A model generated the notes under the pieces. It had not been told where the DNA came from, did not search any database, and worked only from the letters and a program-made list of their open reading frames with translations. A program made the translations under genes and the position numbers. This document shows positions 51,790 to 63,288 of a stretch of 64,000 nt of DNA, one piece after another; position 1 is the first letter of the stretch, and each line of letters starts with the position of its first letter. The stretch is from Tolypeutes matacus (lineage: Eukaryota; Chordata; Mammalia; Cingulata; Chlamyphoridae), in assembly GCA_026826555.1 (NCBI GenBank), contig JAKSZT010053928.1:42060591-42124590 (forward strand), in the 5' to 3' direction.

Positions 51790-52225
51790 GAAGATGTTTG
51801 ATCTCAACCATGAAAAAAAAAAAAAAGGTACCCAGAAATGGAATGACCTGACCACACCTTGAATCTAAAACCAGGAACAAGCAGTTCCAGCTGCTTGTCA
51901 TAGTGGAAACTCTGCACAATGCTTGATGTATGCCTTTCACTTAGTGGCAGGGGTCCCTCCCCATAGGGTGTATAAAAACCCAACACCTGAACAGCACAAA
52001 AATCCCTCATCTTCGACACGAAGTGGGGCATGAAGAACTGCCATCTACCAACCCTGACTGGGGCTATTGGCCACCCTGGGGGACTGGTCATGACAGGATC
52101 TCTTCTCCTGCTCCTTTGGAGCTTTTGTCCTGTGTAAGTAATAAAGCAGTCATTGCTGAAAGTCTCTTGCGCCAGAGCCTGTGTTTCCTCAATGTACTAT
52201 AGCAACTTGCTCCACACTAGGTGCA
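51790..52225 (+). mobile_element. Probable solo endogenous-retrovirus LTR
   Basis: A TATA-like box (TATAAAA at 51971-51977 in 'gggtgtataaaaaccc') is followed 163 bases later by AATAAA (52140-52145), then 'agcagtcattgctgaaagtc' and 'gcctgtgtttcctcaa'. Promoter, R-like span and polyadenylation signal in this order and spacing fit U3-R-U5 of a class I (gammaretrovirus-like) LTR. No internal region, no viral gene and no second LTR are present. Ends are approximate, since I could not fix a TG...CA pair or a target-site duplication. It runs antisense to THSD7A. Confidence 0.5.
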
Positions 52226-53015
52226 TGCTAACATCTATTCTGAATCCACCATGTAATTTCCTTCCATTCTATGGATTATTTCGCTCCACAAGTCAAAAAA
52301 TTTCACTCAAAACACCAAAAGAATTCTAAATGGCACTATATCATGACAGAGCTGATTAGCAGGCATACTCTATATTCTTCCCAGAGATGGAGTTGTTTTT
52401 TTTTTAACTCTAGGATAAAGGCTTTAAGTGTCACTTTTCTCATTTCCATGTGACTTACATATTTTCTAAATCACCCTTCATTTCAGACAACCATTGCACT
52501 AGAAGATCAATGATCAAGAAAAGGCACCACTGTTAATGGTTTCATAAAACTTGACAACTTACACTTAAAAATGCTTCTTTAGAAATTTAAGTGTTATTTC
52601 TAAAACTGATTCTAGTCTAATTTTATATAAATGAAACAATACCTTTTTATAACTTGGAAGATGGTACAGCTCTGGAAACTGTACAAAGTAGTATTTGTTA
52701 GTAATATATATAAAAGCATGTTATATATTGACCCATAAAAGGCCCATGAAACTTGTTTTGCATTGATAAGTTGAAGACCAACTTAACTATTTTCTGTTTG
52801 TCTGGATATATTAAAATCTTCAGAGAAATCTCTAGGTTCACTATTTTACATTTATGCATAATAAAAAAGTATTCTTTTGTTATGAAGAATGTAGCTCCAA
52901 ATCAAGTAAAGACAGGCTACTTTGGAGCAATGTGCCAAGTAACTTGAAAGTATTATAAATACTCAAGATAGGACAGTGTGATTCAACTTAACACCACTTT
53001 TGCATCATGTTATAC

Positions 53016-53213
53016 CTCGCTCATTCTTGCAGGCCGCTTTCAGGATACGATGTCCCAGGCCACACTTTCCATGATCAGGGATACAGATCCCTTCAGTTGC
53101 CAGCCACCGGTAACACACTGGATCCTCACAAGGAACAGATTCCACCAAATGAGGGCAATGCCCGGCAGGCCCTGTGGCTTCCACAAAGACATGACGCTGC
53201 CTCATTCTAAATC
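53016..53213 (-). CDS. THSD7A: THSD7A internal exon, 198 bp (thrombospondin type-1 repeats)
   Basis: Internal exon on the minus strand. Acceptor 'tttttag|gatttagaatg' gives the first base at 53213 and donor 'gag|gtataacatg' the last at 53016. It starts with two bases and ends with one base of split codons (phase 1-1), 65 full codons between, no stop. It encodes the end of one thrombospondin type-1 repeat (Cys in 'GHCPHLVESVPCEDPVC') and the start of the next ('YRWLATEGICIPDHGKCGLG', then 'HRILKAACKNERG'). I recognise this as THSD7A from the near-identical vertebrate protein: a large single-pass transmembrane protein, cell-surface or shed, active in endothelial cells and podocytes. It joins in frame to the exon at 62060-62215. 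The paralogue THSD7B is less likely given the near-exact match. Confidence 0.95.
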
Positions 53214-54889
53214 CTAAAAAGGAGAGAAAATAACAGCTACTTAGGACTTCACCTTCATCCGGAAAAGGAAAAGAAGCCTAAGTTGGGTAAGAGGTAAAAC
53301 CATTCTTTCAATACCCATAGCTGTAAAACTTGTGTTATTTTGATGTATTTTATTTTGTGGAGGATGGGAGGACAAGAAGAGAAAGGAAAGAAGAACACAG
53401 GCCTGAACTAGAGCAGGAAATCTGTCTTCCAAAAGTTTACAACCTAGGAGTTGGAGAGAGTGGACACAATCAAATGGAATAACGGATTCAATAAAGTAGT
53501 AAAAAAATAAATGAGTAAATAAATGAAGATTTTCACAGAATTGCTTAGAGATAGACAAATCATGATTTGGTTTTACTGGTGCCTAACTACTCACAGCTGC
53601 CAAGGCTGAGATTACCCTATGTCACTTCAATGAGATTCCCACATTGGCCAGCCTGTGAAGACTGCTCCTCTTTGGACTGCACTCTCCACCTTGGCTAAAA
53701 GCAGATCCCTGTACCATTATCCAGTTAAAAGAAAAATGTACTGTGGGCCTAGAGCCCAAGGTCTTACCAGCTGGAGACCATAATAAGAAATAAATGGGCC
53801 TTACAAACTGGCCCACAGAGTCACAATCTCATGCCAATGGGAAACAAGCAGGTAAAAAATGAGGGAAATGGGGCAATCATAAAAACATAGGGAGTGGCAG
53901 GGTTTGTGGTGAAAAGGATAGTTTGTGCTTGCTCTAGAAAGGTTGGCTATTATCTGGCTTCCACTGACTGCTACCAGGAGAGAATGTGGACTCATCAATT
54001 CTTCTGATTTTGTATAAGCCTGAAATCCAAGTTTAATTTTTTAAAAAACTATGAAATCTATTTTTAAGTTATGTAAACTGATTGAAATTTTATAAAGAAA
54101 AAAAAATGAGCTATATTAAAAAGCTGGTTATTCCTACCTTCCATAGCTCTCATATCTTATTTTCCATTATTTAATACTCCAAAGTCAACCAACTGATTTA
54201 ATTCCTTTAATTCTTTTTTTAAAACAAAACTAATATTTTTGCATAGATAACACTTTAAGGAATTAGTATTTGTTTACTTTTTGTGGTAAATAAAGAAAAT
54301 AAGAGACTCTAATAGGAAGACAGAGAGCACCAGAACAGTCAATTCCCAGAATGAGAGTTAGATACCTACCACCCTTCCCACAAGGGCAAGGGAGAAGGAC
54401 AAATTGGGGAGCATGGGCGGTGGCAAAGAGAGATAAATCTCTTTCACAGTTTTGACAGGGCCATGCCTGTTTTCCCTCCAATGGCAATGAAATGAATATG
54501 CTATAAGCTCAAGGAATAGGTGAAGAAAGGTTGGCTTCTCTTAAAACCTCAGCCAGGGAGGCTAGAGCACAGTGAACACATGGTCTTAAGCCACAAGAGG
54601 GAGCTGGGCTTCCTTAGAACAGTGCAGGGCTGGACAAGTACCTGAAACAGAACAGCCCTAAGTGTTTTATTCTTGGTCTAGGGAAATCCATACCCTCCCT
54701 TTAAAAGAGACTGTTACTTTAAGGTCAGCCATCTATTGGGGTATCATTCAATCAGAGACCACATTCTCATGGCCTTGAAAATGTTAAGGTCAGGGATGAT
54801 AAAATGAAAAAACAAAGATGGCTTCTGCCCCACTTCATATTTCCACATCTACATCATTAACTAATCAAAATAAAATATGTGTAAAGAAA

Positions 54890-55380
54890 TGTCTCAGTTC
54901 CCACCCTGGGCCCCTGCAGAAGAGAAGTGGAAAATCTACAGGTTAAACCACACTTGATGTGTATCAGCCACAGTGACCTCCGAGCTCTCACTGCCTCAGA
55001 GCTTGAAGGACCTTGGTTACATATAATGCCCATGTGCCGCTTATTTGCTTTAATTTTCATCTTCGCCCAAGACAGGGCATGCATCCACATGATTTACATT
55101 GTTTGGCAGCCTGCTCAAAGTTGAGCACAGAAACTTAGCAGTCTTTATGACAGGATATTGGTGTATCCTGTTACACGAGGCTTAATGCCAGTGAGGGGGC
55201 AGACACAGTTTTCGTCTATAGATCAAGTTGAATCCATCTCACATTAAGTCTACAGATTACATCTCCTCAGTTAATAAAATCCTTTCAGTCTTTCATTTGT
55301 GGCGCCCTTGTCCTGGGCCTTAATAGGATCAAATCATAGCACATTCTTCGGCATTAAAACAAAAACCTTGGATTTTCTTA
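54890..55380. promoter_or_regulatory. Candidate conserved intronic block
   Basis: Repeat-free stretch in the exon-flanking intron with retained CpGs ('cagtgacctccgagctct', 'catgtgccgctta', 'gttacacgaggct', 'ttgtggcgccc') and homeobox-like TAAT words ('ttaattttcatc', 'cagttaataaaatcc'). There is no open frame with splice sites. Regulatory function is a guess that needs alignment. Confidence 0.2.
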
Positions 55381-55559
55381 TAGTACTTAACTCTAATCAC
55401 ATGTGGACATTCAGGCCTGCACTAGACATCAGGCTTCCCCAAGGTTCTTCTCTCTGGAAAGAGGTATAACAGCCAAGTCCACAGTGGCCTAGGCCCCCCC
55501 AACCACTCCCCTTCATTCACTGAAATCCACATTAACCAGATAATATCATTAAGTAAACA

Positions 55560-55865
55560 TTCTCTACTGTGTTCAGATCACTGTACTATACTGTGGGGAG
55601 CCACAGGAGGAAAAGAAAATAGAAGTCTGTTCTTTGAAGAACATATAATCCAACTAGGGAAAAAGGCACATGCATTAAACATCTACCATCTTAGGAGTGA
55701 CAGCTCTTTTACTTATATTACCCCCAAATAGTAACTCTCCAAACAATTTCATAAATTATTATTCTCATTTTATAATCGTGGAAATGAAGGCCAGAAGATA
55801 TTGTACTACTTCTCCAAAGGCATATTACTAAGTGGATGTGCATAACATTCAGCTGAGATCTTTCT
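55560..55865 (+). mobile_element. L2/MIR fragments
   Basis: About 55565-55660 resembles L2 ('gatcactgtactatactgtg', 'ttctttgaagaacatataat'). 55740-55860 resembles MIR ('attattattctcattttata', 'ggaaatgaaggccagaagat'). Confidence 0.5.
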
Positions 55866-57904
55866 GAGTCACTGCCTCCTCACCCAAAAGCAGGTAAATT
55901 CAGCTCTTGTGCACCTTGTGTTCCAGTCCCTCTTTATAAAGTATTCCTGAAAGGGACCATGGATCATTTCCACAAACTAAACTTTAAATTTTAGGCACTA
56001 CGTAGCAGGAAAGAGTTATAATAGCTTCCTGATCAGATTCAATTCACCTTTAGTGAAACTCTAATATTTGCAAGGCTTTATTTTTTTCTATGAACCAAAG
56101 AAATTTTGACTTAGTGTGTATTCTACTGGAGATAATTAGAAAAGAGTAAATAGTGACTGGACAGAAAATAATGGAGGAAAGAAGTGTGGATGGCAAAAAA
56201 GAGGCCAATGTCTTTTAATTGAAGCCATGGAAGACTTAAAAGAAGACTCAGGAGGGTAAATTCAAGCCTGAGGACTGTTAGTTGTCAGAAGTACATGGGC
56301 AAAACCATATCTCTACACCAACTCCACTGGAATGGGCTCGAAGACATATCCAGCAGGTTAAAGAAAGATGGTGGAAGTTTATTCCATCCTAAGCTTTCCA
56401 TTTACTCTGCACCTCTGTCAGCCCTGGAAATTGGGATAACTCTGAATCAAAGAACCTGAAGAGCACTCAATCTCTGGGTCTATCTTTTTCAAAATCAGCC
56501 AGCATTCCTGCAGGGGTAGCATTTAATTCTCTCGTATTAATTTACACACTGTTGTGAAGACAGACAATATGAAGTAGCATTGATAGGGTGATCATAGCAC
56601 GAGAATCTTCGGTCCTTAGAATGAGAAATAGGCACAGCTCCCCTAGCCCCTACCGCAACACACATAGAAACATGAGGGGGAAAAAAGGAAACAGGAAAAA
56701 ACTGTCTCTTGACATATATATTATCTGTGACAAAACAAAATGATTTTATATGCTTCTCATTAAAAGTGGATCCTACCTAGCAGGCAAGGATGGAAAGTGG
56801 AAGTTTTCCACTTATTATTACATAAGATCTAAAAACATGTCAGTATTTTCCTACTGTAGTGTGTTATCTAAATTGATTTCTTTCAGAGAATAAAAGATAG
56901 TCATGGTTTCTCAGTTTAAAAGTGTCTTTTCCTGTGGGAATTTTTAGGACTGCAGGTGGTTATAGGGGAAGATACTGTATCAAGGAGAGGGAATGGCTGA
57001 AGTACTACCACAGAAGCAGCCATCTACTGTGACGCCATATGGGGTAAGATCCATCAAACGCCTTTTTATAGCAACTTCTGTGGGCAGGGTCACCTTTATG
57101 AAATATGTCTGAATGGAACAAAGATGTCATATCAATGTATGTCTATGTATCAAAAAGATTTGTTTAAATGCATCATACCTATGTGTAGAGCTTGTCCATC
57201 CTAATTTTTCAGGTTCGCCTTAATATAGCTGCAATTAAAATTCTCTGGGAGTATCTCAAAGTTAAAGCAATAAAATCTGATCATGATAAAACCTGATCCT
57301 ATCTGAATTCCTCTGAAAGACATCCTAGCTTCACTTGAGTACCAACCTGCTGAGCTCTGTACCCCTTGTTCGCCTGTCATGGACCTGACAGGAGGTGCAA
57401 AGGCGGCATACAACGGCTGATTTTCTCATGCACTCTGCTTAGCTGACAGCCACAGACCCTAGATGATGCCTGAGTGAAGGGCATCTGGCTAAGAATGACA
57501 GTAATTTGAAGATACTTTCTATAATAACTAATTTCTTCCCATTAAGTAATAAAACATTTCCTGCTTTCCTATCCCTTTCTACTAATTTTTTTTTACGTGA
57601 ACAAAGGGAGCATACCAAAGCAATAAACAGTGGCTGGGAGAAGGACTAGAGAAGAGTTCAAAGTATCTCTTTCACATTTATTTTCTTGCCATTGTCATTT
57701 GCTTGTTTATCCCTCAAATCCTCCACCTCTCATACACACACACGTGTGTGCATACATGCCCCTTTTTTAAAAAAAGAGTTTATAATATCTAGGAAAGCAG
57801 GAATGTTCTAGATTTCTGCTAATAGGCTCATTGCATTTCTTTATGGTAGCAGATTCAAATATGAAGCAAAACATCCCAGTTTATGTCCCAGAGCTTTGTT
57901 GTTG

Positions 57905-57980
57905 TTGCTTTGTTTTTTTATTTTTAAAGAAACTTTAGATTACATAAATGTTATATCGAAAATATAGAGGCTTTCCAGAG
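57905..57980 (-). mobile_element. L1 3' UTR scrap, antisense
   Basis: 'aaagaaactttagattacat', 'aaatgttatatcgaaaatat' parallels the terminal L1 3' UTR text at 21258-21305 ('gatacttagattacataaat'). Confidence 0.6.
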
Positions 57981-58394
57981 CTTTAGGATGTTCAGTGCTT
58001 GAGCCTGGGCACCCCAGCCTCCATGGGATTCTAAACTACTTTAGTCTGTGCCAGTGACTCTGGCAAAACCCACAGTAGGATCATGGGATAAAACCGAGAT
58101 TGAGAGGATCTAGACCCCACACTCACGAGTGGGAAGAAAGAACGAGGACATAACTTGCCATCATCACAACATCATCCTTGGAGGCACAGAATCATTTCCC
58201 TGGAGGGAAAACTCCATTCTTTGTTTTTTCCCCAAGAAGGATTAGAGGCAGGTGGTCCTGGCAGTTTTTGAACAAGACCTTAAAAATCAAAATTCTCCCG
58301 GCAACAAGGAAGCGTTTATAAAACAGCAAACCCCTACCCCTGAGTAACAATCATTGTGGGCTGCAGTCTCTCTTGTCTGTGGTCACTTCCTGCT

Positions 58395-58419
58395 GGGGGA
58401 CAGGGGGGCGGGGACGGGG
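58395..58419 (+). other. G-quadruplex motif
   Basis: Four G runs of 5, 6, 4 and 4 separated by loops of 3, 1 and 2 bases (runs at 58395-58399, 58403-58408, 58410-58413, 58416-58419). It meets the usual G3+N1-7 pattern with margin. The G-rich strand is the template strand of THSD7A. Confidence 0.9.
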
Positions 58420-59526
58420 ATCATTTAGCCTCAGTATTGGCCCCTATAAAACACAGACTAATTCTCATCAATCCCAGCAAGCCCCTCAACCCTGAGAGAG
58501 GCTGAGGTGACATCAGCACTTTCAGGTAAGAGTGTTCTACTGCCTCTACCCTTTGTTCCAGGCCTAAAGGCTGAGCCTCTCTTTGAAAAAAAGGTGAAAT
58601 TACACTTGTTTCTTTGGCACCAAACATACACCCCAGTCACCTCATGCTCTCAAGCTGTTCTTGGCACAGACTCCCACCCTCACACAACTTCATTCTACTT
58701 AACCTCTCTCTCCAAAGGCAATGCACTGATGCTAAGTAACATCACATGCCCCAGTCCTCATCTCCTTAATCAGTTCAATGATTTGCTCTCAAGGGTAACG
58801 GTTAACACTGGCTAAGGTGGTACACAGCAAGCAAGTGGTTTCTCTGCTAACATTAGGGCTGGATTTGTACCCTGAGCCAACCTTCTCTAGGTTTAGAAGG
58901 AAATCAACTAAGGAAGACAGGCGTTTGTAGGGATACTGGACTGAGGAGACAGAAACCTAGGTCTTTAGTGTTGGCCTGGCCATTGTTAAATAACTGGGAT
59001 TTTGGATAAATTGCTTTGCTTTTCTGCACTTTAGTTTCAGCACTAAAGTGTGAAGTAATGTGTTATTGCTGAGCCTGTGTTGATGCAAAGTTGGGCAGTG
59101 TCTGAAAAATGATGAATCAGGGTGTTTTTGCAGGAATTGACTTATATGATAGGGGAACAGCAAGAAAAAAGCTGTCATGAGAGCATCTTGAGGGAATGGA
59201 GCTAATGGAGGGGTCAGAATGGAATGAGGTTGCCAGTTCCATGGACCAGTTCTGAGATATGTGGAAAAGGAAGAGTGAAATACAAGTTAAAAGAGGAGCT
59301 TTTCACAAAGTGCTTTGTGGATATTTGGGCTCAAGTGAAAAACTGAAATAGAGAATAAGGAATAGGGGCATTCTATGAATTGCTGTGCAGAATATGTGGC
59401 CCTAGGACAGTGAGAATAAGGAGGACAAAGCATGTAATAAACATCTATTAATATCTGCCCTGAGCATTGCTTCTACCTTTATGTAGTACCAGTGCCTCAT
59501 GTATCCCTGAGGCCATCATTCCTTCT

Positions 59527-59580
59527 CCATTCTCAGGCTTGAAGTTTCCATTCTCAGGCTTCAAGTTTCCATTCAGACTT
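59527..59580. repeat. 21-bp tandem repeat, 2.6 copies
   Basis: Units at 59527-59547 and 59548-59568 differ at one base (CCATTCTCAGGCTTGAAGTTT / ...TTCAAGTTT), followed by a partial third unit (59569-59580). Confidence 0.9.
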
Positions 59581-60589
59581 GAATGGGGCTGGCCCCTTTC
59601 TAGGCTCCAGAGGTGGACACACACCTAGGACCTAGCCAACCAAAACCCACATCCCCCAGTCAGAATAACTGCTTCAGGGATGAGCTAATGACACAAAGCA
59701 GCCAATGAGATTCAACTCTGGGACACTTTCTGGAACTATTGGGAAAGACATTTCTATTTTTTTTTTCACTATCTAAAATGAAAATAAATAAAAGTTGGAC
59801 TTCACACTATGGTGCTGGGCCTGCCTGGAGTGAGTCTAACAGAGAAAAGCACAACAAAGAGATGGAGAAATATGGAATTAAGGAAGTAAAGAAACAATGA
59901 GAGAAAGAGCCTGAGACCTGAAGACTCCGCTCATACTGTGGAATGCAGCCCTACCTTCCCTTGTATTTTCAGCAACATGAGTTAAAAACAAACAATAAAA
60001 ACAAAACAAAACAAAACCCTTCTTTTTTAGCTTTAAGTCAGTTTGCATTGGGTATCTGTCACCTATAACCAAAAGTGCCCCAAATACCATAAAGTCTATT
60101 TGGCATGTTGTGGGTTCTACTGCTTTGAAAAAATAGGGAAGGCAGCACTTTCTGCAGCAAAGTTGCACCTTCAGGGACAGCAATGGCCACAGTGGCTGGG
60201 GTTGCCCCAGTCTAGTCTCATGGGATTTTCTAGTCAGCGGCCTGTTAAACAGCAGCACAGATGGAACACAGAGGACTGATTCTAAGCACATGTGAGTAAC
60301 TTTGGGGCATTTCATAAGCAGCAACAAGAGACCGGCAAGGTCCAATTATACAGGTGTGACTACAAGGCCACACTGTGGGTATAAATATCAACGGAACTCA
60401 TCTTATACAAGCCAAAGGGGCCTGGGAACATTCTGGTTATAGTTCAAGTGAGGGAACAGTTCTAGGCCCCCACCAAGTCCCATCTGGATCCACATTTCCA
60501 TGATTTGATGCTCTACACTCAACATACTTCTTCCTCTCCCACCTTAGGGTGAAAGAGGCAGAATAAAGGAAAAACCCAAAGGGCCCTGT

Positions 60590-61135
60590 ATTAGTCAGCC
60601 AAAGGGGTGCTAATGTGAAATACCAAAAATGGGTTGGTCTTTATAAAGGGTATTTATTTGGGGTAGAAGTCCACATATACCAGGCCATAAAGCGTTAAGT
60701 TTCTTCTCTCACCACAGTCCATTGCCACGTGTTAGAGCAAGACAGTTGCCGGCGTTTGCCAGGGTTCAGGCTTCTGGGGTTCCTCTCTTCCTGGGGTTGC
60801 GTTTCTCTCCGGGCTTAGCTCCTGTTTCCTCCACAAGGTCAGCTGGCTCCTGTTTCCTCCACAAGGTCAGCTGTAGACGATCAGGCGAACGGCTTGCTTC
60901 TCTTCTCCTGGGGCCTTCTTTCCAATATCAAAACTGCTTCTCAAAAGACTGCTTCAACTCTGTTCTTTGCCTTGCCTTTTATATTCAATTCCCCACCCAC
61001 CAAGTGGTGGGACTCAATGCCCTAATCATAAACTAATCATGCCCAGATTAACAGATCAGTTTACAAGCATGATCCAATAATATTTTTGGAATTCATAGTT
61101 ACATGAAATTCCCCAACGGTTACAGGCCCAGAGGT
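60590..61135. mobile_element. Xenarthran interspersed repeat (LTR- or DNA-type unresolved)
   Basis: Starts 'gtattagtcagccaaagggg', then 'tataaagggtatttatttgg', 'ttgccacgtgttagagcaag', 'tctctccgggcttagct', 'cacccaccaagtggtggga', 'tcatgcccagatta' and 'tttttggaattcatagtta'. I know this text as a common interspersed repeat in armadillo-type genomes. Class and orientation are unresolved. The 104-codon frame at 60722-61036 is repeat-derived. Confidence 0.65.
60818..60873. repeat. Perfect 28-bp tandem duplication
   Basis: Two identical 28-bp units, 60818-60845 and 60846-60873 (start GCTCCTGTTTCC, end GGTCAGCTG), inside the repeat element. Perfect identity points to a recent duplication. Confidence 0.95.
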
Positions 61136-62059
61136 GTAAACCTGGACATGCCCTTGTGTGCATGTAAGCACTCGAGGGGCCACTGAATCACAAGTTTTTG
61201 AAGGGAGGTTGCTGGGAACTCCAGCTTTGCAGCATCAAGTGCCCAGCCACCAGTGATCCTTTTGCTATCTCATCACACGATAACTAGGATTAGAGCTTGG
61301 CAAACATAACCTGACTTCTGGAATGTCCTTCGATATTTCTTTTTAGCATTGCCATTTTATGGAGCACAATATCAACAGAAACTAAAGGGCCAATGAAAGA
61401 GAGGCAGGATGCTACCAAAAGTGAACTTTTGAAGATAGAGATGACTGTATTTTAACCACAAACAAAAGTAAACAAGACTACAAAGGCCTACAAAGTTAAA
61501 GAGGCACATAAAATTTGAAGATTTTACTTTAGGACTAAGGATGATATCAAAAAGTAAAATAATGTCCCTTGTGAAAATCTGAAATATAACTTTAAATTTA
61601 GCAAGAGAAAATGTGAAAATAAACAAAATCTTTCAAAACACTTGTTTTCTGATGTGATTATAGAAACCATGTCTTATTTCCTAAGAATAATCGCCATATA
61701 TGTGTGTATCTACATATAAAGTATATATACTTTGTATAATATATATACACAAACACATAAGTGTATAACAATAAGCTATACCAAATTGAATAAACCAGCT
61801 ATGCATCTGATTGGAAGGTCAATCAAGGTCAAATTCTGTGCTCCATAGAAATGTTCCCAATTGTTTCCTTAACAACTGAATGTGGTGCAGCTTGAGCTAG
61901 TTATCTAAATTTTACAAGCAGATATTTTCTTAAGCAGGCTTAATCAGCTACTTAACCATGTGTACACCGGATACCCTGCTAATAGGCTAAACGTTGTGTA
62001 CACTGGCTAAACATGTGTACACTGGAAGTAAACAAAGCACACACACAAAAAGCACTCAC

Positions 62060-62215
62060 CTTTTCTCCCCTGAGGATCATGGCAGTTTTCATGCATGCAC
62101 GGGCCCCAGGCTGACCAGGAAGATACAAGGCAGTCCGTCGAGCAAGGGACATTGCAGAGCTGAGAGGCTGAAGGGGCAGGTCCCAAACATAATGTCTTTT
62201 CCACAGGTCTAGAGA
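62060..62215 (-). CDS. THSD7A: THSD7A internal exon, 156 bp (thrombospondin type-1 repeat)
   Basis: Internal exon on the minus strand. Acceptor 'ttttgtcttttag|tctctagacc' (good polypyrimidine tract) sets the first base at 62215, and donor 'agaaaag|gtgagtgctt' the last at 62060. Phase 1-1: two bases, 51 codons, one base, without a stop. It encodes the end of one thrombospondin repeat ('VEKTLCLGPAPSASQLC', 'NVPCSTDC') and the start of the next, with the C-mannosylation motif W-x-x-W in 'SSWSAWGPC' and 'HENCHDPQGRKG'. In vertebrate THSD7A this directly precedes the sequence encoded at 53016-53213, and the phases match. The repeats are extracellular. Confidence 0.95.
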
Positions 62216-63288
62216 CTAAAAGACAAAATAAAATAGTGGCTCATGTCACATTCTATGGACATCATTACCATCACTTTGTGTGGCTGCTTTGCCCACATCA
62301 GCTTTACAGTTAAAAAGAGAATATGCAGACACAACACCAGCGCACTCAAATACTCAGTGCTTAACATTTTGGATAAGGAAAGGCAAAAAAAAAAAGACAG
62401 TGACAAAGGACATGCACTTGATTTTCCTGCTTCACAGAGTATTCCCAGGGAATGTAAGAGAGGACTGGAAATGCTATAGATAAAAATTATGTAGAATGAT
62501 GACTTAGAAAATATTAAGTGGTCTCGTGAAGTTTCAGGATGAGTCTATCTTGACTGTATAAATGATGGGGTTGCTGTGAAAATATCAAAATTGAGCCCCT
62601 GGGGTGGGGTGTTTAGCATAACCAATCTACTGCTGTGACTCCCCTGAGGGGTGGCGCTCCTGAAGACGCAGAAGAAAAATGGTTCATAGAGTAAGAAGAA
62701 AAATGGGTGTGTGTGACTGCGGAACTGGCCCCTGGAAATCAGTTTCATCAGTGAGCTACCTGGAGGCATAAAACAGTGTCTGAGAAGCCACAGGGAAAGG
62801 CAAAGCAGAAGCCTCCATCTCTTCCCGGCGTGCATCTGCACCAGTGCAGGCAGGAACTGGGTCACTTCAGGTTGAAGGGCCCATCTGTTCACCGATGGCT
62901 TTTACCAAGGGCCCCTCTGTGTGCAGACCCATTGCAGGTCCCTTGAAAATGCACAAATGAAGAAAAAGACATGATCTCAATCCTTGTGGAGATGACAAAT
63001 AACAGGAGATAGGACGGCAGTACCAGAAAACTACAGTCAGACTATAGCCAGGCACATAAGGACTTATGTTGCACAAAGTGACTCCATGCTAAGAAGGCAT
63101 TGGAGCAGGTCAGAGTCAGCACAAGTGGTTTAAGTTTAGTTTTTATCTTATGGACCAGCGTGTACTCTCCTCTAAATATTTCCTATATGTCATTACTGTC
63201 CCTTTAAGTACACGAGAAAGACCTCAAAGGCAGAGACTGGAGAGAAAGGGATGGACGGTCACTCACGCCATCCATGCTCCTTCCTCGC
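62216..63288 (-). other. THSD7A: THSD7A upstream intron (partial), no further exon seen
   Basis: No Cys/Trp-rich frame with splice sites above 62215. Some text at 62960-63060 ('atctcaatccttgtggagat') is L2-like. The upstream intron continues beyond the window and contains the LTR-like element below. Confidence 0.7.

Larger units (their letters stand above)
1..53015 (-). other. THSD7A: Inferred THSD7A intron downstream of the 198-bp exon (partial)
   Basis: No further thrombospondin-repeat exon was recognised below 53016 on the minus strand, so the whole left part of the window is taken to be one large intron of the gene. This is inference. The known vertebrate protein continues after this point with more Cys-rich repeats, and I looked for such sequence without finding it. 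Very short exons could be missed by eye. The human gene spans hundreds of kilobases, so an intron above 50 kb is plausible. The content is described element by element below. Confidence 0.7.
53214..62059 (-). other. THSD7A: THSD7A intron, 8,846 bp, phase 1
   Basis: GT donor 'gtgagtgctt' at 62059 downward, acceptor AG at 53215-53214 preceded by a short T run. Contents: unique-looking sequence, a candidate regulatory block (54890-55380), old MIR/L2 (55560-55860), an L1 3' UTR scrap (57905-57985), a G-quadruplex motif (58395-58419), a 21-bp tandem repeat (59527-59580) and a xenarthran repeat (60590-61135). Confidence 0.92.

Noticed and set aside
59878..60345. 155-codon minus-strand open frame
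   Set aside because: No recognisable domain, no conserved pattern, Leu/Lys-rich runs from simple sequence; overlaps an equally meaningless plus-strand frame at 60043-60279.
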